Part shown: piece by piece, positions 41,258-44,971 of the stretch | Numbering within the stretch: position 1 is the first letter of the stretch | Layout: each line of letters opens with the position of its first letter | Source of the DNA: Myxococcota bacterium | Lineage (GTDB): Bacteria; Myxococcota_A; UBA796; CAJQPC01 | Length of the DNA stretch: 44,971 nt | Direction: 5' to 3' | Assembly (NCBI GenBank): GCA_023150775.1 | Contig: JAKLKE010000013.1 | Location: 1-44,971 of the forward strand | Position numbers and translations under genes: made by a program | The notes under the pieces: model-generated | Seen by the model: only the letters and a program-made list of their open reading frames with translations | Told to the model about the DNA's origin: nothing | Database searches by the model: none

Positions 41258-42256
41258 TCACAGCCGCGCGAGGATCGCCGCCTTCACCTCCGCCAAGCCG
41301 TCTTCGCCGCCTTGGTCGATGGTGCGAAGCCCCGCCGTGAGCGCGCCATGAAGCGCCGCCTCGATGCGCGCCGCCGCGTCGTGCTCGCCGAGATCCCGCA
41401 GGAGCGCGATGCCCTGCAACAGCGTCGGGATGGGGTTGGCCCGGCCCGTGCCGACGAGCTCCGGGGCGAAGCCGTGGGGGTTCTCAAACATCTTCACGCC
41501 GTCGCCGACGCTCACCGAGCCGCCCGCGGAGATGCCCCCGGCGAGGCCCGCGGCGAGGTCGGCCACGATGTCGCCGAAGAGGTTGCCGCAGAGGAGCACG
41601 TCGAAGCTCGTCGGCCAGCGCACGAGCTTCATGCACAAGGCGTCGACGATCACCTCGTCACAGACGATGTCGGGGTAGTCCTTCGACACCGCCTGGGCCG
41701 TGCGCAGAAACAAGCCGTCGGCCTTCTTGAGGATGTTCGACTTGTGGACGATGGTGACCTTCTTGCGGCCTTCAGCCCGGGCCAGGTCAAAGGCGAAGCG
41801 GGCGATGCGCTCGCAGGCCGAGGCCGTCGTCACCTTCACCGACTCAAACACGCCGGGGGCGGTCTGGTGCTCGAAGCCTTTGTAGATGTCTTCAGAGGTC
41901 TCGCGGACGACGAGGAGATCGACGCCCTCAAAGCGGGCGGTGACGCCGGGCAAGGTGCGCACCCGGCGAACCTGGGACCACAGGCCGAGCTCTTTGCGGA
42001 GCTGCACGCTCGCGGGCAGGCGGCCCTCCAAGCGGGCGGCGCTGGTGCGGCTCTTGAGGATACGCCCTGTGCGCCGGGCGGACTCGGCCAAGGCCGGGCT
42101 GAGCTGGCCTTGGGGGCAGTCAAAGGACTCCCAGGCGATGTTGACCCCCGCCGCGGCGAGGATGTCTTGGGTGACGGCGGTGACCTCGGGGCCGATCCAC
42201 TCGCCAGGGATGAGGGTGACGGCGTGGGCCGAGGATGGAGAGGTGGTCGTGGTCAT
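41258..42256 (-). CDS. Isocitrate/isopropylmalate dehydrogenase-family paralogue, altered substrate site
   Basis: 332 aa from the ATG at 42256 (GGAGG 4 nt upstream). It shares the IDH3-like fold with its neighbour, keeping Tyr in YKGFEHQ, Lys in VHKSNILKKADG and Asp ligands in NLFGDIVADL. Several active-site positions differ: the opening motif is GEWIGPEV instead of GDGIGPEV; the isocitrate-binding SxN-x-x-LR is PASVQLR; RENTE is RETSED; and HGTAPDIAGKxxANP is HGFAPELVGTGRANP. It may be a regulatory subunit of the upstream enzyme, or have another 2-hydroxy-acid substrate. Starts 11 nt after the other gene. Confidence 0.85.
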   Translation of the reverse strand: MTTTTSPSSAHAVTLIPGEWIGPEVTAVTQDILAAAGVNIAWESFDCPQGQLSPALAESARRTGRILKSRTSAARLEGRLPASVQLRKELGLWSQVRRVRTLPGVTARFEGVDLLVVRETSEDIYKGFEHQTAPGVFESVKVTTASACERIARFAFDLARAEGRKKVTIVHKSNILKKADGLFLRTAQAVSKDYPDIVCDEVIVDALCMKLVRWPTSFDVLLCGNLFGDIVADLAAGLAGGISAGGSVSVGDGVKMFENPHGFAPELVGTGRANPIPTLLQGIALLRDLGEHDAAARIEAALHGALTAGLRTIDQGGEDGLAEVKAAILARL

Positions 42257-42267
42257 GGGGCCTCCGC

Positions 42268-43266
42268 TCACAGCGCGTCGATGAGGGCTTGGGTGAAGGT
42301 GGCCGTGTCGGCCGTGCCGCCGAGGTCCTTCGTGACGTGGCGGCGGGCGCCGAGCACGTCGTGGATGGCGCGGCTCACGCGGTCGGCGACCCGGTGCTCG
42401 CCGATGTGCTCCAGCATCATCACCGCGCTCATCAACACCGCGAGGGGGTTGGCGAGGCCTTTGCCCGCGATGTCGGGGGCGGTGCCGTGCACGGCCTCAA
42501 ACACCGCGACGCCGTCGCCGATGTTCGCCCCGGGCACCACGCCCAAGCCGCCGACGAGGCCCGCGACGAGGTCGGAGAGGATGTCGCCGTAGAGGTTCTG
42601 GAGCAGCAGCACGTCAAAACGTGTGGGGTCCAAGGCCAAGGCCATGGCCAAGTTATCGACGGGCAGGCTGTCTTGGCGGATGAAGGGGTAGTCGGTGCCC
42701 ACCTCCAAGAAGGCGTCGAGGAAGGCGCCATCGGCCAAGGGGCTCACCGCGGCTTTGTGGGAGCAGGTGATCATTCGCCGACCGCGGTACCGCATGTACT
42801 CGAAACCCCAGCGGGCGATACGTACGCCGGCCTCTTTGGTGGAGACCTTGAGCGAGATCACCCGGCCGGGCTCGATCTCGTGCTCGATGCCGGCGTAGAG
42901 GTCTTCAGTGTTCTCGCGGAGCACGACGAGATCGACGTTCTTGTACGGCGTCTCGATGCCCGGCAGCGACTTCACCGGGCGCAGGCCGACGTAGAGCTGC
43001 AGCTCTTGGCGAAGGGTGACGTTCGCCGAGCGGAAGCCGGAGCCTTTGGGCGTCTCCAGCGGGCCCTTCAAGGCGATGCGGTTCTTCTTGATGCTGGCGA
43101 CGACCTCAGCGGGGACCGGATCGCCGAACTTCTGGTAAGCGTAGGCGCCGGCGTGGACGACCTCCCACTGAATCGGGGCGTCGGCTGCGGCGAGCACCTG
43201 CTGGGTGGCGGCGGTGACCTCGGGGCCGATGCCGTCGCCGGGGATGAGGGTGACGGTGTAGGGCAT
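42268..43266 (-). CDS. NAD-dependent isocitrate dehydrogenase (IDH3-like)
   Basis: 332 aa. Oxidative decarboxylation of isocitrate to 2-oxoglutarate in the TCA cycle. It strongly resembles the catalytic alpha subunit of NAD-IDH. Intact features: GDGIGPEV, the isocitrate-binding SANVTLRQELQLYVGLRPVKS, RENTEDLYAGIEHE (catalytic Tyr), SHKA with the catalytic Lys, NLYGDILSDLVAGLVGGLG (metal Asp residues) and HGTAPDIAGKGLANP at the cofactor site. GGAGG lies 7 nt before the ATG. First gene of a two-gene operon with a divergent paralogue. An isopropylmalate dehydrogenase role is less likely. Confidence 0.9.
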   Translation of the reverse strand: MPYTVTLIPGDGIGPEVTAATQQVLAAADAPIQWEVVHAGAYAYQKFGDPVPAEVVASIKKNRIALKGPLETPKGSGFRSANVTLRQELQLYVGLRPVKSLPGIETPYKNVDLVVLRENTEDLYAGIEHEIEPGRVISLKVSTKEAGVRIARWGFEYMRYRGRRMITCSHKAAVSPLADGAFLDAFLEVGTDYPFIRQDSLPVDNLAMALALDPTRFDVLLLQNLYGDILSDLVAGLVGGLGVVPGANIGDGVAVFEAVHGTAPDIAGKGLANPLAVLMSAVMMLEHIGEHRVADRVSRAIHDVLGARRHVTKDLGGTADTATFTQALIDAL

Positions 43267-43330
43267 TGGGAGCCTCCTGGCGTGGGCGCCTCCCTAACAC
43301 CCCCGGCGCCACCATGTTAGCCACTTCTTT

Positions 43331-44071
43331 ATGTCCGCTGACCCGCCCACGAGCCCCCCGCCGCCCTCCTCCCCTGCCCCCAACGCCCAGCTCTCGATGT
43401 TCCGCGTCGCCTTCGTGGCGGCGCCCTTCGTGATCGGGATCGTGCTCTTCGCCGCGATGGGCGCCTTGATGCTGGCGACTCGGGACGTGGCCACGGCGGG
43501 AGGCGCTCGCGCAGAGATCCGCTTTCAGGCCGAGTGCGCTGAGCAGTTCGCCGCGCTCAGCCGCGCCCGGGCGGAGACGATCGGCCTGGGTGAGCTGGAG
43601 GTGACCCCCGGCCCAGGAGAGGTCACGATCCGCGCCGTGCTGCCTGGCCTTGAGGACGACCTCACCGCCGTGCCCCGGCTGCTCACGGCCCCGGCGAAGT
43701 TCGCGGTGTACGCCGCCACGTCGATCAAAGACAGCCCCCAAGGTGAACCTCTGGCCACCGGCGACGACGTGACCGACACCTGGTTTCAGCTCGACGTCAC
43801 CGGCCACCCCTACACCGCCGTGGAGCTTCAGCCCCACGCGCTCAAACGGGTCGAGGACGCCAAAGCCGGGGTGATGCTCTACGTGCTCGACGGCCAGGTG
43901 ATCGCCACCTACGAGTCGTCCCAGACCTTTAAGGGCGAGACCTTGGAGCTGCACCCGCTGCGGGAGACCACCCGAGAGGAGGTGCGGCAGGCCACCGACT
44001 GGCACATCCTGTTGAACCACGGCCCGGCGCCTTGTGCGGCCACCGCCCTCGTGGTGACGCCGCTGCCGTGA
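43331..44071 (+). CDS. Membrane-anchored protein with SecD-head-like domain
   Basis: 246 aa: a Pro-rich cytoplasmic start, one transmembrane helix (VAFVAAPFVIGIVLFAAMGALML, residues 27-50) and a periplasmic part. The latter contains VTIRAVLPGLEDDLTAVPRLLTAPAKFAVY, read as short strands and similar to the SecD first periplasmic (head) segment, with duplicated strand-helix units further on (FQLDVTGHPYTAVELQ, GVMLYVLDGQVIATYES). Possibly a chaperone or envelope stress factor. No ribosome binding site is visible at the ATG; TTAGCC 10-15 nt upstream could be a -10 of a leaderless mRNA. The stop overlaps the next start. Confidence 0.7.
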   Translation: MSADPPTSPPPPSSPAPNAQLSMFRVAFVAAPFVIGIVLFAAMGALMLATRDVATAGGARAEIRFQAECAEQFAALSRARAETIGLGELEVTPGPGEVTIRAVLPGLEDDLTAVPRLLTAPAKFAVYAATSIKDSPQGEPLATGDDVTDTWFQLDVTGHPYTAVELQPHALKRVEDAKAGVMLYVLDGQVIATYESSQTFKGETLELHPLRETTREEVRQATDWHILLNHGPAPCAATALVVTPLP

Positions 44072-44971
44072 GTCGCGCCGAGGGCGACGCCGACGGAGAC
44101 GCTTTGGCCCTCCAGGCGGCGCTGGACGCGGCGCCTTCGCGGCGGGGGCGGTCGCGGCGGCACGCCGAGGGGGCCTACTTCACCCCGGCACCTCTGGCCG
44201 CGGAGCTGGCGCGGCGGGGGCTCTCGCCAATGCTTCAGGGCGCACGGCCGGGACCAGACGCCCCACGATCGGCCTGGGAGGCCTACCGTGAGGCGATCCA
44301 ACGGATCACCGTGCTCGATCCGGCCTGCGGCGCCGGGGCGCTGCTCGTCGAGGTGTGGCGGACGCTCAAGGCGGCCTGGGACGAGGCTGAGGAGGAGATC
44401 GCCCGGCGCGGCGGCGAGGCGGCGCCTGAGGGGCTCAACCATCTCCAGACCCAGGCGCTCTGGGGCCTCGATCTGAACGCCGAGGCCCTGGCCTTGGCCG
44501 AGCGCGCCCTGCACACCCTGGGCGCCGCGCCCCGGCTAACCAGACAAGACGCCTTGGCCCCAGACCTCAAGCTCCCTGACTTTCACCTGATCATCGGCAA
44601 TCCACCCTTCGGGCGACTCTCCCGGCACCCCGAGGCCGCAGATCTGCTGCGCCGCCACGCCGCCGCCCACGGCCAAGGAGACCTCAGCGCGTGTTTTGTG
44701 GAGCGCGCCTTGGCGTGTTTACGCCCCGGGGGTCGTCTGGCCTTGATCTTGCCCAACAAGTGGCTCCGGGCCCCGGCGGGCGCGCCGCTGCGGGCGCACC
44801 TGCACGACCTGGCCTGGGTGGAGACGGTGATCGATCTCGGCCACGCCCCGCTGTTCGGCGAGACCGACGCCTTCCCTTGCCTGCTCATCGCCCGACGACC
44901 CCACACAGACGAGGCGCCGCCCAGCGCCACCGAGGTGCAGCGCCTCAACGGCCAGGCGCGGCTGCACACCC
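44068..44971 (+). CDS. N6-adenine DNA methyltransferase (Eco57I/TaqI-like), 3' end outside window
   Basis: GTG start overlapping the previous stop (GTGA); frame open to the window end, 301 codons. After a basic start it shows AEGAYFTP (the usual opening of TaqI/Eco57I-type methylases), the SAM-binding motif VLDPACGAGALLVEV (motif I), GLDLNAEALALA (motif II), and the catalytic motif IV IGNPPFG (NPPF, gamma-class adenine). LPGGRLALILPNKWLRA follows. Likely part of a restriction-modification or BREX-like/type IIG system, or an orphan methylase. The target-recognition region and any nuclease lie beyond the window. Confidence 0.88.
   Translation, partial: MSRAEGDADGDALALQAALDAAPSRRGRSRRHAEGAYFTPAPLAAELARRGLSPMLQGARPGPDAPRSAWEAYREAIQRITVLDPACGAGALLVEVWRTLKAAWDEAEEEIARRGGEAAPEGLNHLQTQALWGLDLNAEALALAERALHTLGAAPRLTRQDALAPDLKLPDFHLIIGNPPFGRLSRHPEAADLLRRHAAAHGQGDLSACFVERALACLRPGGRLALILPNKWLRAPAGAPLRAHLHDLAWVETVIDLGHAPLFGETDAFPCLLIARRPHTDEAPPSATEVQRLNGQARLHT

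Noticed and set aside
39515-42592. 1025-codon open frame on the plus strand, antisense to the kinase and dehydrogenase genes
   Set aside because: Its translation is Gly/Ala/Arg/His/Val-rich with no domain, and it spans two real genes and their gap. It is a high-GC shadow frame.

Overview
The window is high-GC DNA from a Gram-negative bacterium. It looks like a member of Myxococcota or a neighbouring former deltaproteobacterial lineage. Pointers are many lipoproteins with Asp/Ser/Gly-rich stalks, FG-GAP propellers, MopE-type DCDD calcium repeats with a MYXO-CTERM-like tail, a eukaryotic-type kinase fused to STAND and TPR modules, and a CHAT peptidase. A kdsA gene indicates LPS. Taxonomy is inference from gene content only. 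About 40 genes are packed with few gaps; no non-coding stretch exceeds 300 bases (largest: 26621-26806 and 33226-33385). I saw no tRNA, rRNA, CRISPR array or insertion sequence.

Layout. 1-588: 3' end of a secreted redoxin whose frame is interrupted by one TGA exactly at the first active-site Cys position (W-TGA-P-V-C). A stem with an AGGTCT loop starts 16 nt later. I read it as an undescribed or unannotated selenoprotein (UxxC thioredoxin fold). 595-4839: ASPIC/FG-GAP lipoprotein, a 50-aa protein, a MOSC-epimerase pair and a small lipoprotein. 4845-8008: pheST, with a PheT that lacks the EMAP/tRNA-binding domain. 8091-10656: membrane protein, then a lower-GC pair (HExxH metallopeptidase with LysM, and an overlapping lipoprotein). 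10699-14864: two cell-surface proteins in one operon, one built of five exact 273-bp repeats. 14975-17980: winged-helix-like protein, DUF72 protein, membrane-anchored pseudokinase. 18065-19094: lower-GC island with an SDH-type serine protease. 19104-22172: metallo-beta-lactamase hydrolase, membrane protein, B12/radical SAM protein.

22208-26620: CHAT peptidase carrying a ClpN-like and an FHA-like region, tail-to-tail with a three-gene operon ending in a phosphoesterase that has lost metal ligands. 26807-29842: secreted terpenoid-cyclase-repeat protein, membrane-anchored EEP enzyme, lipoprotein. 29916-32304: kdsA (apparently ATT start) divergent from a WbaP-type sugar transferase, an envelope-glycan pair. 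32332-33225: low-GC orphan ATPase. 33386-38040: SRPBCC protein, PGM1-like ATP-grasp ligase, and a DUF2330/lipoprotein/membrane-protein operon. 38108-41167: Ser/Thr kinase-STAND-TPR regulator. 41258-43266: two tandem IDH3-like dehydrogenases, one with altered substrate residues. 43331-44971: SecD-head-like protein and the 5' part of an N6-adenine methylase.

The most interesting signals are the selenoprotein at the left edge, the CHAT/ClpN/FHA protein facing a predicted pseudo-phosphoesterase, the LysM-metallopeptidase island, the tandem IDH pair and the non-canonical kdsA start.
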